Positions 9,379 through 20,226 are shown, counted from the first letter of the stretch. The stretch: 64,000 nt of DNA from Rhizobium sp. Root482 (GCF_001426565.1 NZ_LMFA01000020.1:132879-196878); one strand, 5' to 3'. Program-made: numbers and translations. Notes: generated by a model not told the origin, from the sequence alone.

Positions 9379-10134
9379 ATGGCCGCACTGAAAGTCCGAA
9401 ACAGCAAGCAGACGCCCTGCGAGCAATGTCCGCTGAGGGGGCTCGAACATTTCCGCGAGTTCACCGCGGAAGAGCTGAATTTCGTTTCAAATTTCAAAAC
9501 TGGCGAACTCGCTGTCGATGCGGGCACAACTATTCTCCTCGAGGGATCGCACAGCCCCCATCTTTTCACCGTGCTTTCCGGCTGGGGTTTTCGCTACAAG
9601 ATGCTGGACGACGGCCGCCGGCAGATCCTGAACTATGTCATGCCGGGAGACCTGATCGGGCTGCAGGGTACGTTGATGGGCGAGATGCAGCATTCCGTCG
9701 AAGCGCTGTCGCCGGTCACGCTGTGCGTTTTCGAGCGGGAAAAGCTTGGAACTCTCTACCGCAATTATCCGAGCCTCGCCTATGATCTCACCTGGATCGC
9801 GGCGCAGGAAGAGCGGATTCTCGATGAAAACCTGCTGAGCATCGGGCGTCGCTCGGCCCTGGAACGGGCGGCCTATCTGCTGGCGTTCCTTTATCAGCGC
9901 GCCAAGGCCACCAATCTTTTCAAGGGCGAACGCGTTTCCATCCCGATCACCCAGCAGCATGTGGCCGATACGCTCGGGCTGTCCATTGTCCATACCAACA
10001 AGACGCTGAAGAAGCTCAGCGAGCGCAGGCTCATTCGCTGGGCCGACCGCGGTTGCGATATTCTCGACGACGAAGGGCTCATGCAGATGTCGGGTTGGGA
10101 AGGATATAGCGAAAAAACCCGCCCCTTCATCTGA
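9379..10134 (+). CDS. Crp/Fnr-family transcriptional regulator
   Basis: 251 aa: a cyclic-nucleotide-binding-like sensor domain (about 30-145) and a C-terminal winged helix (about 170-235) with recognition-helix region ITQQHVADTLGLSIVHTNKT. It starts at ATG 9379, where the conserved domain begins; the longer upstream frame runs antisense to the SDR. A CEQC pair is present near residue 14, but the four-cysteine Fnr iron-sulphur pattern is not complete. It is divergent from the SDR gene and may regulate that operon. Confidence 0.85.
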   Translation: MAALKVRNSKQTPCEQCPLRGLEHFREFTAEELNFVSNFKTGELAVDAGTTILLEGSHSPHLFTVLSGWGFRYKMLDDGRRQILNYVMPGDLIGLQGTLMGEMQHSVEALSPVTLCVFEREKLGTLYRNYPSLAYDLTWIAAQEERILDENLLSIGRRSALERAAYLLAFLYQRAKATNLFKGERVSIPITQQHVADTLGLSIVHTNKTLKKLSERRLIRWADRGCDILDDEGLMQMSGWEGYSEKTRPFI

Positions 10135-10225
10135 ACCTCGCCGTGTCATGTGTCTTAGTTAAATGCCGCGACCACGTTCTTGTCATATTTGTCGAATCAA
10201 AGGCGGACTCGCTGGTAACAGGCAT

Positions 10226-10630
10226 ATGCAGACAGGAATACAATCAGTGACGCTCACCGATTTACCACTTGCGATCAAGCGCGTACTGGTGCTCGAAGAC
10301 AATTTCATCATAGCGATGGAAGCCGAGGACATTCTGCGGTCACTCGGCGTGGAACATGTCGAGATCGCCACCAATCTTTCGCAAGCCGGCAGCCTGATCG
10401 AGACCGGGGCCTTCGATTTCGTGTTTCTCGACGTCAATCTCGGCTCGGAGACGAGCTTTTCTTTCGCCACCCTGCTCGTCGAGCGCAAAATGCCCTTCGG
10501 TTTCGTCAGCGGCTACGGCGAAAACTCGAACTTTCCCGCCGAGTTGCGCGATATTCCCCGCATCACCAAGCCCTTCAATGAAAGCTCGGTCGGCAGCCTG
10601 CTGTCGTCCATCGGCACGGTTGAGATATGA
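10226..10630 (+). CDS. Single-domain response regulator
   Basis: 134-aa stand-alone receiver domain. The acidic pair is in VLEDN, the phospho-acceptor Asp in FLDVNLG and the conserved Lys in ITKPF. There is no output domain, so it acts by protein contact or as a phosphate sink. ATG 10226 with a nearby AACAGG is preferred over an earlier in-frame ATG at 10163. It lies 91 bp after the Crp/Fnr gene. Such regulators are common partners of HWE/HisKA2 kinases in rhizobia. Confidence 0.8.
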   Translation: MQTGIQSVTLTDLPLAIKRVLVLEDNFIIAMEAEDILRSLGVEHVEIATNLSQAGSLIETGAFDFVFLDVNLGSETSFSFATLLVERKMPFGFVSGYGENSNFPAELRDIPRITKPFNESSVGSLLSSIGTVEI

Positions 10631-10643
10631 AACAGTCCGGCGC

Positions 10644-11675
10644 CTATAGCATCAGCACTGTCAGCTCGGTCCTGTCATAGCCGAAATCGAGCGCGGTTGT
10701 GCCTGTATGTTCCAGCACGATCCAGTCTCCGGCGTTGAGAAGCGCCAGGCCCATGGCGCAATTGCCGTAAGAGGTGGATGCCGGGTCGTTGTCCTTGATG
10801 CTGGTGATCGTCGTCGTGCCGTTGACCTTGACCGCCACGGAAAAGGCACCGGCCGGATTGGCCTCGACGGCGAGGCAGACGAGATAGGGCGCCGTGACGG
10901 GCACGACCAGCCGGCTGCCGCCACCTGCGACAGATGCGCCGAGAGCGAAGCCACCCTGAACTACGTTCAATGTCGAAAAGCCGGTCTGTGAGCCGGAAGC
11001 CGGTGTCACGAGGCCGCCGCCGCGCGTGGTGCGCACCAGCGGGCGTTGCGGCATCCGCACCTGTCCCTGTCCGGTGATGCCGAGCGCCTCGGTCCAGGCG
11101 GACCCGTCCGGACTGACCTTCACCGAGAAATCGTCCGTGCTGGCAAGGCCCATTTCCGCCCGCCCGGACCAGCCGGACTGGAACACGAGGCTCGCCGTAT
11201 CGACTGGCGACGCCTTGTTGATTTTCAGCTGATGGCCGTTTCCGTCATGGGTGAGAAGTGTGGCATCGGCGGCGACGGCAAGCCTGTTGATGTCATCGGC
11301 GCTGGCATTGATGCCGATCCGGGCCGGCGTACCGATCGCGTCATAGTCCGCCCAGGCGCTGCCGTCATAAAGCTTCAGCCTGTCCTCGGCGAGGAACCAG
11401 CCGCGCCATCCCTGCCTCGGTGCGATGAAGATCCAGTCGCCATCCTGCCGGAAGGCGAGCCGGCCTGCCTTGCCCGCCCAGGCGCCGGTCGGCGAGGCTG
11501 CAATGTCGAAACAGCTTCCTTCCTGCGGATCGGAGGGAGGCGTCGAGAGCGAGGCGATGATCGTCAGCTGCGTCAAGGCATCGAGACGCTGCAGGGCTTC
11601 ATTATGGGTGACATGCTTCTGGGCCTGCGAGGGCAGGATATAGGGCAGTTCGAGATTCGTGGTGGTTTCGCTCAT
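10644..11675 (-). CDS. DUF2793-containing protein (phage-tail-like)
   Basis: 343 aa. The N-terminal ~190 residues match the DUF2793 pattern seen in phage and gene-transfer-agent structural genes (LPSQAQKHVTHNEAL, GSCFDIAASPTGAWAGKAG, GWRGWFL). The C-terminal half is Gly/Thr/Ser-rich and beta-like, as in a receptor- or particle-surface domain. An AAGGAG lies at good spacing before ATG 11675. No other phage gene is nearby, so this is an orphan. Function is unknown. Confidence 0.75.
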   Translation of the reverse strand: MSETTTNLELPYILPSQAQKHVTHNEALQRLDALTQLTIIASLSTPPSDPQEGSCFDIAASPTGAWAGKAGRLAFRQDGDWIFIAPRQGWRGWFLAEDRLKLYDGSAWADYDAIGTPARIGINASADDINRLAVAADATLLTHDGNGHQLKINKASPVDTASLVFQSGWSGRAEMGLASTDDFSVKVSPDGSAWTEALGITGQGQVRMPQRPLVRTTRGGGLVTPASGSQTGFSTLNVVQGGFALGASVAGGGSRLVVPVTAPYLVCLAVEANPAGAFSVAVKVNGTTTITSIKDNDPASTSYGNCAMGLALLNAGDWIVLEHTGTTALDFGYDRTELTVLML

Positions 11676-11830
11676 CGGCAGGGCTCCTTCGGTTAAGAAG
11701 AAGGGTAGCCGGGCGCGGCCAGCAGGGGACGATAGGCCGGTTGCCCATTGTTTTTGAATGATGATCGGCGTGAATCGTGCCCGCCCGCCGACGACAGATC
11801 CGGCGCCAGCGCCGCGTCGTCCGTGCGATC

Positions 11831-12607
11831 CTAATTCTTGCCGCGCGAGACGAAGTGCGGATTGGCGAAGTCGATGTCGAAAATCTGATTGCGCTTGCCA
11901 TAGGTGAGGGGATTGCCGTCCATTGTCACCGTCTCGCCTCCCGCGGCCCGTAGAACGGCGTCACCGGCGGCGGTGTCCCATTCCATCGTCCGGCTGAGGC
12001 GCGGATAGATATCGGCAAGCCCTTCGGCGAGCAGGCAGAATTTCAGCGACGAGCCGACCGCTTCATAGTCGGTGATGCCGTGTTCGGCGAGATAGGCGAT
12101 GGTTTCGAGGCTGTTGTGGGAACGGCTCGCAAGAGCCACCAGCCGATCGCCGCGGCTGCGGCAGCCGATCACCGTCTCCGGGCCGATGTCGCGCTGGCCG
12201 GAAATCACGGATTTCTTCGCCTTGCTGCGGGTTGCCGCGTAGAGAATGCCGAGTGCCGGCGCATAGACCACGCCGGCAACGGGTTCGCCTTTTTCGATGA
12301 GGGCGATATTGACCGTGAAATCATGGTTGCGGCCGACGAATTCCTTCGTGCCGTCGAGCGGATCGACCAGGAAGAAGCGCTGCCCGCTGATGTCGGGCAC
12401 GTGGCCGGCTGAAACGGCTTCCTCGGCGACAATCGGAATTTCGGGAAAGGCTGAGGTCAGTCGGTCGAGGATGATCTTTTCGGCATTCTCGTCGGCATCG
12501 GTGACCGGCGAACAGTCCGGCTTATAGCTGACTTCCGGCCCGGCATGATAGATGTCGAGGATGGCCTTCCCCGCAGCCACCGCCGCCTCTTCCAGAATGT
12601 CGAGCAT
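11831..12607 (-). CDS. cysQ: 3'(2'),5'-bisphosphate nucleotidase CysQ
   Basis: 258-aa inositol-monophosphatase-fold enzyme that hydrolyses PAP to AMP, recycling the by-product of sulphate assimilation and sulphation. Metal-binding motifs are visible: an EE pair in VAEEAVS, DPLDGTKEF near residue 86, and WDTAAGDAV near residue 210. Length is normal for the family. It is transcribed away from the liv operon, and the DUF2793 gene lies downstream. Confidence 0.85.
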   Translation of the reverse strand: MLDILEEAAVAAGKAILDIYHAGPEVSYKPDCSPVTDADENAEKIILDRLTSAFPEIPIVAEEAVSAGHVPDISGQRFFLVDPLDGTKEFVGRNHDFTVNIALIEKGEPVAGVVYAPALGILYAATRSKAKKSVISGQRDIGPETVIGCRSRGDRLVALASRSHNSLETIAYLAEHGITDYEAVGSSLKFCLLAEGLADIYPRLSRTMEWDTAAGDAVLRAAGGETVTMDGNPLTYGKRNQIFDIDFANPHFVSRGKN

Positions 12608-13144
12608 GCTGCTCCCCGTGCCTCTCTGCCGTATTCGGCCATGCGTTCACTCCGACCGGACAGGAGAGTACCTCCGTCTGGCCAGGGACGCTACATCCGC
12701 ATTCCCCGGCGGTCTTTTCAAGATCGATTCGTCAAATTATCGGCACTGTGCTGCATTTGGCACTGGGTTTTTTGTCGCATTCGAGCCGCGCTTGGCCACG
12801 GGCGCGGCTTCGGGGCTGCAAAGACCGGCCGGCGATCCTTTTCAAGCCTGCGCCACGCATTCAGGAGCCAAGCGGCGGTTGCTACCCGCCTTTTTCATTT
12901 CCCGATACAACGGTCGGTTTCAGCTGAAAAGAAGCGAAAAACATCCAGGACGCTCGCTGTTTTCCGCATTTTCAATCCTGACGCGCCGGTTTTAACCGCA
13001 AAACGAAAGAATTTGCCCATACCGTAATTTTAGGCTTCACTTTTCCTTCGAAAGCGGTATGGAATCCGCATCATTAGAGGGATGTCCAAAAAGGGCACAA
13101 AAACAAGAGATATGGCCAAAGTGGACCATATCCGGGGGATGTAT
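12608..13144. other. Intergenic region between cysQ and liv operon
   Basis: 537 bases with no convincing gene on either strand. It separates the divergent cysQ and livH starts, and its right-hand 150 bases are AT-richer, so it probably holds the liv promoter. I could not assign a specific operator. Confidence 0.5.
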
Positions 13145-14047
<903 letters not shown>

Positions 14048-14052
14048 TCCAT

Positions 14053-15444
14053 ATGTCCAATATTTCGAACACTCATGAGAGCGCCGGCAGGAACCTGACG
14101 GCGCGGGCTCTGCGCGAGGGCTTTTTCGCCGCTCTGGTCGCGCTCGGCCTCTTCGTCCTCTTCGTCGGTCTCGAGACCACGCAGAATATCCGTAACGAGC
14201 TGGTGCTGAACCAGCGCTGGGGCCTTCTTGCTGTCTTCGTGATCGTCGCCGCCGTCGGCCGCTTCCTGTCGGTCGCCTATATTCGCCCCTGGATGGCTGC
14301 CCGCAAGGCTGCGGCCACGTCGAAGGCTCCGGCCGAGGCGGAAGAAAGCTTCTTCAAGCGTAATTTCAGCAAAATCGCCATCGCGGCGCTGCTCGTCTAC
14401 CCGCCGCTGATGGTCATGCTCTTCGGCGTGCAGGGTTCGCTGAAATGGGTCGATAATTTCGGCATCCAGATCCTCATCTATGTAATGCTGGCCTGGGGCC
14501 TGAACATCGTGGTCGGCCTCGCCGGCCTGCTCGATCTCGGCTATGTCGCCTTCTACGCGGTCGGCGCCTATTCCTACGCGCTGCTCTCGCAACAGTTCGG
14601 CCTGTCTTTTTGGGTTCTCCTGCCGCTTTCCGGCATCCTCGCTGCGTTCTGGGGGATCATCCTCGGTTTCCCGGTGCTGCGCCTGAAGGGCGACTATCTC
14701 GCCATCGTGACGCTCGCCTTCGGTGAGATCATCCGTCTCGTCCTCATCAACTGGACGGAGGTGACGCGCGGCACCTTCGGCGTCTCCGGTATTCCGAAGG
14801 CGTCCGTCTTCGGCATCTGGTCCTTCGATGTCGGCGCGGCCAACTATTTCCCCAAGGTCTTCGGCTTGGCGATGTCGTCTGCCTATTACAAGATCTTTCT
14901 CTTCTATCTCATCCTGGCGCTGGCGCTGCTCACCGCCTATGTGACGATCCGCCTGCGCCGCATGCCGATCGGTCGCGCCTGGGAAGCGCTGCGCGAGGAC
15001 GAGATCGCCTGCCGCTCGCTCGGTATCAACACGGTAACGACCAAGCTGACGGCCTTTGCCACCGGTGCCATGTTCGGCGGTTTCGCCGGCTCCTTCTTCG
15101 CGGTACGGCAGGGCTTCGTCTCGCCGGAGAGCTTCGTCTTCCTGGAATCGGCGATCATCCTCGCCATCGTCGTTCTTGGCGGCATGGGCTCGCTCGTCGG
15201 CATCGCCATTGCCGCCGTGGTCATGATCGGTGGCACGGAACTCCTGCGCGAGATGCAGTTCCTCAAGCAGATTTTTGGCCCCGAGTTCACGCCGGAACTC
15301 TACCGCATGCTGATATTCGGCCTGGCGATGGTTATCGTCATGGTCTGGAAGCCGCGCGGTTTCGTTGGGAGCCGTGAACCGACGGCCTTCCTAAAGGAGC
15401 GCAAGGCGGTCTCCGGCACCTTCACCACGGAAGGGCACGGTTGA
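14053..15444 (+). CDS. livM: Branched-chain amino acid ABC transporter permease LivM
   Basis: 463-aa permease, longer than LivH because of an N-terminal extension of about 110 residues with two hydrophobic segments, then the LivM core ([25 protein letters not shown]). ATG 14053 lies 5 bp after livH, and its stop overlaps the ATG of livG. Confidence 0.92.
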   Translation: MSNISNTHESAGRNLTARALREGFFAALVALGLFVLFVGLETTQNIRNELVLNQRWGLLAVFVIVAAVGRFLSVAYIRPWMAARKAAATSKAPAEAEESFFKRNFSKIAIAALLVYPPLMVMLFGVQGSLKWVDNFGIQILIYVMLAWGLNIVVGLAGLLDLGYVAFYAVGAYSYALLSQQFGLSFWVLLPLSGILAAFWGIILGFPVLRLKGDYLAIVTLAFGEIIRLVLINWTEVTRGTFGVSGIPKASVFGIWSFDVGAANYFPKVFGLAMSSAYYKIFLFYLILALALLTAYVTIRLRRMPIGRAWEALREDEIACRSLGINTVTTKLTAFATGAMFGGFAGSFFAVRQGFVSPESFVFLESAIILAIVVLGGMGSLVGIAIAAVVMIGGTELLREMQFLKQIFGPEFTPELYRMLIFGLAMVIVMVWKPRGFVGSREPTAFLKERKAVSGTFTTEGHG

Positions 15445-16328
15445 TGACGCCCGGGACGAACACGATGACAAATGATCCAATTCTGAAAGTCGAGCATCTC
15501 TCGATGCGCTTCGGCGGCCTGATGGCTATCAACGACTTCTCCTTCGAAGCGCAGCGCGGCGATATCACCGCCCTTATCGGTCCGAACGGCGCGGGCAAGA
15601 CCACGGTGTTCAACTGCGTAACGGGCTTCTACAAGCCGACCATGGGCATGATCACCATGCGCCAGAAGGAGGGCAAGAGCTTCCTTCTCGAGCGGATGGC
15701 CGATTTCGAGATCACCCGCGATGCGAAGGTGGCACGTACCTTCCAGAATATTCGCCTGTTTTCGGGCCTCACCGTTCTGGAAAACCTGCTGGTTGCCCAG
15801 CACAATATGCTGATGAAGGCTTCCGGCTACACCTTCCTCGGTCTGCTCGGCTTTCCCGCCTATAAAAAAGCCTCGGGCGAATCCGTCGAGATCGCGAAAT
15901 ACTGGCTGGAAAAGGCGCACCTCATCGAGCGCGCCGACGACCCGGCGGGCGACCTGCCTTACGGCGCGCAACGACGTCTCGAAATCGCCCGTGCCATGTG
16001 CACCGGGCCAGAATTCCTCTGCCTCGACGAGCCGGCGGCCGGCCTCAACCCGCGCGAATCGCTCGCGCTCAATGAACTCCTGCGCTCCATCCGCAAGGAT
16101 AGCGGCACGTCGATCCTGCTCATCGAGCACGACATGTCGGTCGTCATGGAAATCTCCGACCACGTTGTGGTGCTCGAATACGGGCAGAAGATTTCCGACG
16201 GAACGCCGGACTATGTAAAGAACGATCCGAAGGTTATCGCGGCCTATCTCGGCGTCGAAGATGATGAGGTCGAAGAGGTGATCGAGGAAATCGAAGAGAT
16301 CGAAGAGACGCAGGGAGGTAAGCACTGA
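15444..16328 (+). CDS. livG: Branched-chain amino acid ABC transporter ATP-binding protein LivG
   Basis: 294-aa ATPase with Walker A GPNGAGKTT, a degenerate LivG-type signature (LPYGAQRRLEIARAM), and Walker B FLCLDEPAAGLNP. The C-terminus ends in a very acidic tail of about 20 residues, mostly Glu, Val and Ile. ATG 15444 overlaps the livM stop; ATG 15465 is an alternative. The stop overlaps the livF start. Confidence 0.92.
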   Translation: MTPGTNTMTNDPILKVEHLSMRFGGLMAINDFSFEAQRGDITALIGPNGAGKTTVFNCVTGFYKPTMGMITMRQKEGKSFLLERMADFEITRDAKVARTFQNIRLFSGLTVLENLLVAQHNMLMKASGYTFLGLLGFPAYKKASGESVEIAKYWLEKAHLIERADDPAGDLPYGAQRRLEIARAMCTGPEFLCLDEPAAGLNPRESLALNELLRSIRKDSGTSILLIEHDMSVVMEISDHVVVLEYGQKISDGTPDYVKNDPKVIAAYLGVEDDEVEEVIEEIEEIEETQGGKH

Positions 16329-17053
16329 TGAGTGATACGCTTCTCAGCGTTAAGGGCGTGGAAACCTATTACGGCAACATCCGCGCGCTTTCCGGCGTCG
16401 ATGTCGAGGTAAAGAAGGGCGAGATCGTCAGCCTCATCGGCGCGAATGGCGCCGGTAAATCGACCCTGATGATGACGATCTGCGGCAGTCCGCAGGCCCG
16501 CGCCGGCACCGTCACCTTCGACGGCGAAGATATTACGCGCCTGCCGATGCACATGATCGCGCGTCGCCGTATCGCCCAGTCGCCGGAAGGACGCCGCATT
16601 TTTCCGCGCATGACGGTTTACGAAAATCTGCAGATGGGCGCGAGCCTCGACAATCTGAAGTATTTCAACGAGGACGTGGAGAAGATCTACACGCTCTTCC
16701 CGCGCCTCAAGGAGCGCCAGACCCAGCGCGGCGGCACGCTTTCGGGCGGCGAACAGCAGATGCTATCCATTGGCCGCGCGCTGATGGCCCGCCCGAAACT
16801 CCTGCTTCTCGACGAACCGTCGCTCGGACTTGCGCCATTGATCGTCAAGGGCATCTTTGATGCCATCAAGGTTTTGAACCGGGAGCAGGGGCTTACCGTG
16901 TTCCTCGTCGAGCAGAATGCCTTCGCTGCTCTCAAGCTCTCCGACCGTGCCTATGTGATGGTCAATGGCCAGGTAACGATGAGCGGTTCGGGCAGGGAGC
17001 TTCTGGCCAATCCGGAAGTGCGTGCGGCCTATCTGGAAGGCGGGCGCCACTAG
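16328..17053 (+). CDS. livF: Branched-chain amino acid ABC transporter ATP-binding protein LivF
   Basis: 241-aa ATPase with Walker A GANGAGKST, signature LSGGEQQML, Walker B LLLLDEPSLGLAP and the H-loop-equivalent VEQN. It pairs with LivG to drive the LivHM channel. Its start overlaps the livG stop (TGATG). Confidence 0.92.
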   Translation: MSDTLLSVKGVETYYGNIRALSGVDVEVKKGEIVSLIGANGAGKSTLMMTICGSPQARAGTVTFDGEDITRLPMHMIARRRIAQSPEGRRIFPRMTVYENLQMGASLDNLKYFNEDVEKIYTLFPRLKERQTQRGGTLSGGEQQMLSIGRALMARPKLLLLDEPSLGLAPLIVKGIFDAIKVLNREQGLTVFLVEQNAFAALKLSDRAYVMVNGQVTMSGSGRELLANPEVRAAYLEGGRH

Positions 17054-17075
17054 AGCGTTCTGGGGAGTCAAGAAT

Positions 17076-17420
17076 ATGCAGGGAATTCTCTACGAAGAGC
17101 CGTCGGTCTGGCAGTTCCTCTTCATCACCGTCGTCATGGGGGGCTGGACTGCCTGGCGCACGGGCAAGAGCGTTGCGGAGAACTGGCAGAATTACGGGAC
17201 GCTTGTCGTCTACGTGCTGTTGCTGGGCGCGGCCATCCGTTTCATCCATCATGCGCTCTTTGGCGGCACGCTGCTGACGGTTCAGTACTATGCCGTGGAC
17301 ACGCTGGCGCTTTTGTTGTTTGCTACGCTCGGCTTCCGCTACTACCGTACAAGGCAGATGACCAACAACTACTACTGGCTCTATGAAAAGGTCTCGCCTT
17401 TTTCCTGGAAGTCCAAATAA
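17076..17420 (+). CDS. Small membrane protein, DUF6867-like
   Basis: 114 aa with three probable transmembrane segments (about 13-29, 40-58 and 68-85) and a Trp/Tyr-rich tail (NNYYWLYEKVSPF). It matches what I recall as the DUF6867 family, found beside liv genes in Rhizobiales. ATG 17076 is preceded by GGGGAG. Its place between livF and livJ suggests an accessory of the transporter; function is unknown. Confidence 0.75.
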   Translation: MQGILYEEPSVWQFLFITVVMGGWTAWRTGKSVAENWQNYGTLVVYVLLLGAAIRFIHHALFGGTLLTVQYYAVDTLALLLFATLGFRYYRTRQMTNNYYWLYEKVSPFSWKSK

Positions 17421-17533
17421 GCAGAGGGAACACCGCGGCCAGGTCCGGCCGTGGCAAAACGATATCGGCGCAATGAATGCGGGTGTTGCGACCGGTTAAA
17501 AACCAACCCGCTCTTAAATCTGGGAGTTACAAT

Positions 17534-18652
17534 ATGAAGAAGTCTCTCATGTCGGCTGTCGCTTTGGCTGCAATGGTCGCTTTCAGCGGCAGCGCCTGGG
17601 CCGATATCCTGATTGGCGTCGGTGGCCCGATCACCGGCCCGAACGCCGCATTCGGCGCGCAGATCCAGAAGGGTGTCGAGCAGGCTGCAGCGGACATCAA
17701 TGCTGCCGGCGGCATCAATGGCGAGCAGGTCAAGGTCGTGCTCGGCGATGACGTATCCGATCCGAAGCAGGGCGTTTCGGTCGCCAACAAGTTCGTTGCT
17801 GACGGCGTGAAGTTCGTGGTCGGCCACTTCAACTCGGGCGTCTCCATCCCGACTTCGGAAATCTATGCCGAAAACGGCATCCTGCAGGTTTCGCCGGCTT
17901 CCACCAACCCGACCTACACGGAACGCGGCCTGTGGAACACCTTCCGTACCTGCGGCCGTGACGACCAGCAGGGCGCCGTGGCCGGTGCCTTCATTGCTGC
18001 CAACTTCAAGGATGCCAAGGTTGCCGTCATTCACGACAAGACCCCGTATGGCCAGGGCCTTGCCGACGAAACCAAGAAGGCAATGAACGAAGCCGGTATC
18101 ACCGAGGCGGTCTATGAAGGCGTCAACATCGGCGACAAGGACTTCTCCGCTCTCATCGCCAAGATGAAGGAAGCCGGCGTTTCCGTCGTCTACTGGGGTG
18201 GTCTGCACACCGAGTTCGGCCTGATGGAACGCCAGGCTGCCGACCAGGGCCTGAAGGCAACCTTCATGTCGGGCGACGGTATCGTTTCCAACGAACTGGC
18301 TTCGATCGCCGGCGACGCCGTCGATGGTACGCTGATGACGTTTGCTCCGGATCCGCGCAAGAACGAAGCCGCAAAGGAACTGGTCGAGAAGTTCCGTGCT
18401 GCCGGCTTCGAACCGGAAGCCTACACGCTCTACTCCTACGCTGCCCTCCAGGTCATCGCTCAGGCTGCCAAGGCTGCCGGCGGCAACGATCCGCAGGCCG
18501 TCGCAGAAGCTCTCAAGGCGAAGGGCCCGTTCCAGACGGCCATCGGCGAACTCGGCTTCGATGAAAAGGGCGACATCACCCGCCCGGACTACGTCATGTA
18601 CACCTGGAAGAAGGGTGACGACGGCAAGTACACCTACGCCGAGAACGAATAA
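17534..18652 (+). CDS. livJ: Branched-chain amino acid ABC transporter substrate-binding protein (LivJ/BraC type)
   Basis: 372-aa periplasmic protein with a Sec signal peptide (residues 1-23, ending SAWA-D) and a type I periplasmic-binding fold ([15 protein letters not shown]). It is the ligand capture subunit for LivHMGF. A GGGAG precedes ATG 17534, and a strong terminator follows. The codon usage is strikingly optimised compared with the neighbouring genes, as expected for an abundant binding protein. Confidence 0.9.
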   Translation: MKKSLMSAVALAAMVAFSGSAWADILIGVGGPITGPNAAFGAQIQKGVEQAAADINAAGGINGEQVKVVLGDDVSDPKQGVSVANKFVADGVKFVVGHFNSGVSIPTSEIYAENGILQVSPASTNPTYTERGLWNTFRTCGRDDQQGAVAGAFIAANFKDAKVAVIHDKTPYGQGLADETKKAMNEAGITEAVYEGVNIGDKDFSALIAKMKEAGVSVVYWGGLHTEFGLMERQAADQGLKATFMSGDGIVSNELASIAGDAVDGTLMTFAPDPRKNEAAKELVEKFRAAGFEPEAYTLYSYAALQVIAQAAKAAGGNDPQAVAEALKAKGPFQTAIGELGFDEKGDITRPDYVMYTWKKGDDGKYTYAENE

Positions 18653-18683
18653 TCCTTTGCCCGCACGGGCATGGTAAAAACAG

Positions 18684-18712
18684 GAAGGCCTGGCGAAACG
18701 CCGGGCCTTTTT
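18684..18712 (+). terminator. Rho-independent terminator of the liv operon
   Basis: A 10-bp GC-rich stem (AGGCCTGGCG with CGCCGGGCCT, one G-T pair) around an AAA loop is followed by TTTTT. Confidence 0.88.
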
Positions 18713-18875
18713 CGTTCTGCGTTGTGCCGTCAAGGCTATCGAGGAGGCATTGATCGGCGCGCTCGAAAGGGTCATCATCCACGAGGCAAGGCCGGCGCCT
18801 GTCCGGGAGGATGTATGTCGGCCGTCTCGCCGTATAGGATAGGCGTGAACGGCATTTACGAAAGACAGGATAATC

Positions 18876-19301
18876 ATGATCAGGACGATTGTTTTCTCAA
18901 ATGTCATCCTCGCTGCCATGGCGCTGCCCGCTTTGGCGCAGGAGGAGCCGGTGGTTGATTGCGCCAATGCCACGACCCAGTCCGATCTCAACATCTGTGC
19001 CTATCGGGATTACCAGGCGGCTGATGGAGCCCTGAACGCGGCCTATCGCAAAGCCCTGGCCGCAGCGCAGGAAACCGACAGGCAGATCGGGGAATATGAC
19101 GAGAAAGCCGTTGGCGCCGTCGATGCATTGAAGAAGGCACAGCGCGCCTGGATCCCCTATCGCGACGGTCAATGCGCGCTTGCCGGTTTTGCCGCGCGCG
19201 GTGGATCGATGGAGCCGATGCTGGTCTCGGGCTGCCTTGCCGAACTGACCGCAAAACGGACCGAGGAACTGAAGGCCACAGTCGAGAACCTTGGGAACTG
19301 A
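18876..19301 (+). CDS. LprI/DUF1311-family periplasmic protein
   Basis: 141 aa with a signal peptide (ends ALAQ-E near residue 22). The mature part has the DUF1311 pattern: DCANATTQSDLNICAYRDYQAAD, AQRAWIPYRDGQCALAG and a late Cys in LVSGCLAEL, giving four conserved cysteines likely to form disulphides. Family members include lysozyme-inhibitor-like proteins. It lies 2 bp upstream of the GT29-like gene, so the two may be cotranscribed. Confidence 0.8.
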   Translation: MIRTIVFSNVILAAMALPALAQEEPVVDCANATTQSDLNICAYRDYQAADGALNAAYRKALAAAQETDRQIGEYDEKAVGAVDALKKAQRAWIPYRDGQCALAGFAARGGSMEPMLVSGCLAELTAKRTEELKATVENLGN

Positions 19302-19302
19302 C

Positions 19303-20004
19303 ATGGATCGGTTGAAGATGGACCACTGGAAGGTGAGCCGGCCGACGGTGGGCCGAACGATCATGATCGTCGGAAACGGGTCGGTGGCTGCAGGCGCCGC
19401 CGCGATCATCGATGCCGCCGATCTTGTGATCCGGTTCAACGATTGCCGTTCCCGTGGCGCTGGGGGGAGCAGGACCGATATCGTCGCGGTCTGCAATACC
19501 GGACGTCCGGCTCTGTCGATGTTGGGCGGCGGCAACTGGAAGAACAGCGCTGCGGTGCGCCAGGCAAGCGCCATCTGGTGCGTTCGGTCAGCGGCGAAGT
19601 TCGAGAGCTTGCGATCGCAATTGGCACATAGCCATCCCGATCTCGATGATCTCTGCGACGACTATAGTTCGGGCTTCCGGGCTTTCGCGAAGGCGACCGG
19701 CCGGGCTTTCCATGCCGTTCCAGCTTCCATCCATGACCATGTGGACACTGGGTTGAGGGCGCATGATCCAGACCCCTATGTGGTGCCCAGCAGCGGTCTT
19801 ATCATCATCGCGGAGGTTCTGGCTCACTGGCGGCAACCGGAGGACCGTATCGTCCTTGCCGGCTTCGGCCATGCCGGCTGGGAATGGCATCCTTTCGACG
19901 CCGAGCGCCGTTATGTGGATGCGCTGGTGGTGCAGCGCCAGTTGTCGCGCCTAGACCGGAGCGGAGACCAGATCGGCTCGAATGTCGCTGTAAAAGCCGT
20001 GTGA
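19303..20004 (+). CDS. GT29 (sialyltransferase)-like protein of rhizobial 'urease operon accessory' type
   Basis: 233 aa. The N-terminal motif VGNGSVAAG...IDAADLVIRFNDC resembles the sialyl-motif region of glycosyltransferase family 29. A later SSGLIIIAE and GFGHAGWEWHPFDAE segment also fits that fold. Proteins of this appearance are named 'urease operon accessory protein' in some rhizobial genomes, with no proven role. No urease genes occur in this window. ATG 19303 follows the LprI stop by 1 base. Confidence 0.6.
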   Translation: MDRLKMDHWKVSRPTVGRTIMIVGNGSVAAGAAAIIDAADLVIRFNDCRSRGAGGSRTDIVAVCNTGRPALSMLGGGNWKNSAAVRQASAIWCVRSAAKFESLRSQLAHSHPDLDDLCDDYSSGFRAFAKATGRAFHAVPASIHDHVDTGLRAHDPDPYVVPSSGLIIIAEVLAHWRQPEDRIVLAGFGHAGWEWHPFDAERRYVDALVVQRQLSRLDRSGDQIGSNVAVKAV

Positions 20005-20226
20005 ACCGGGTGCCGGGTCCGCTTCGCCCCATGATGGTCCTGGCGACCTTGTTCAAGCTCATTGGCTGACGGGCCGGCTTGCAGCGGCTGCATATCTGCC
20101 ATGCATCGCGCCTTTTTCCGGTCGTTCTTGCTGCATTGCGGCAGGATTTATTGTAGGAAGCAGGTCACGCTGGGTGCCTTGGCTTTCCCACTGACCGCCC
20201 GCGATTTACATTCCAGGAGACCGATC

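Noticed and set aside
9379-10134. Crp/Fnr regulator as an oxygen-sensing 4Fe-4S Fnr
   Set aside because: Only a CxxC pair is present near the N-terminus, so the usual cysteine set is incomplete.
10644-11675. DUF2793 gene taken as sign of a prophage
   Set aside because: No integrase, capsid, portal or lysis genes nearby; the holin-family gene at 55241 is a remote chromosomal envelope protein.
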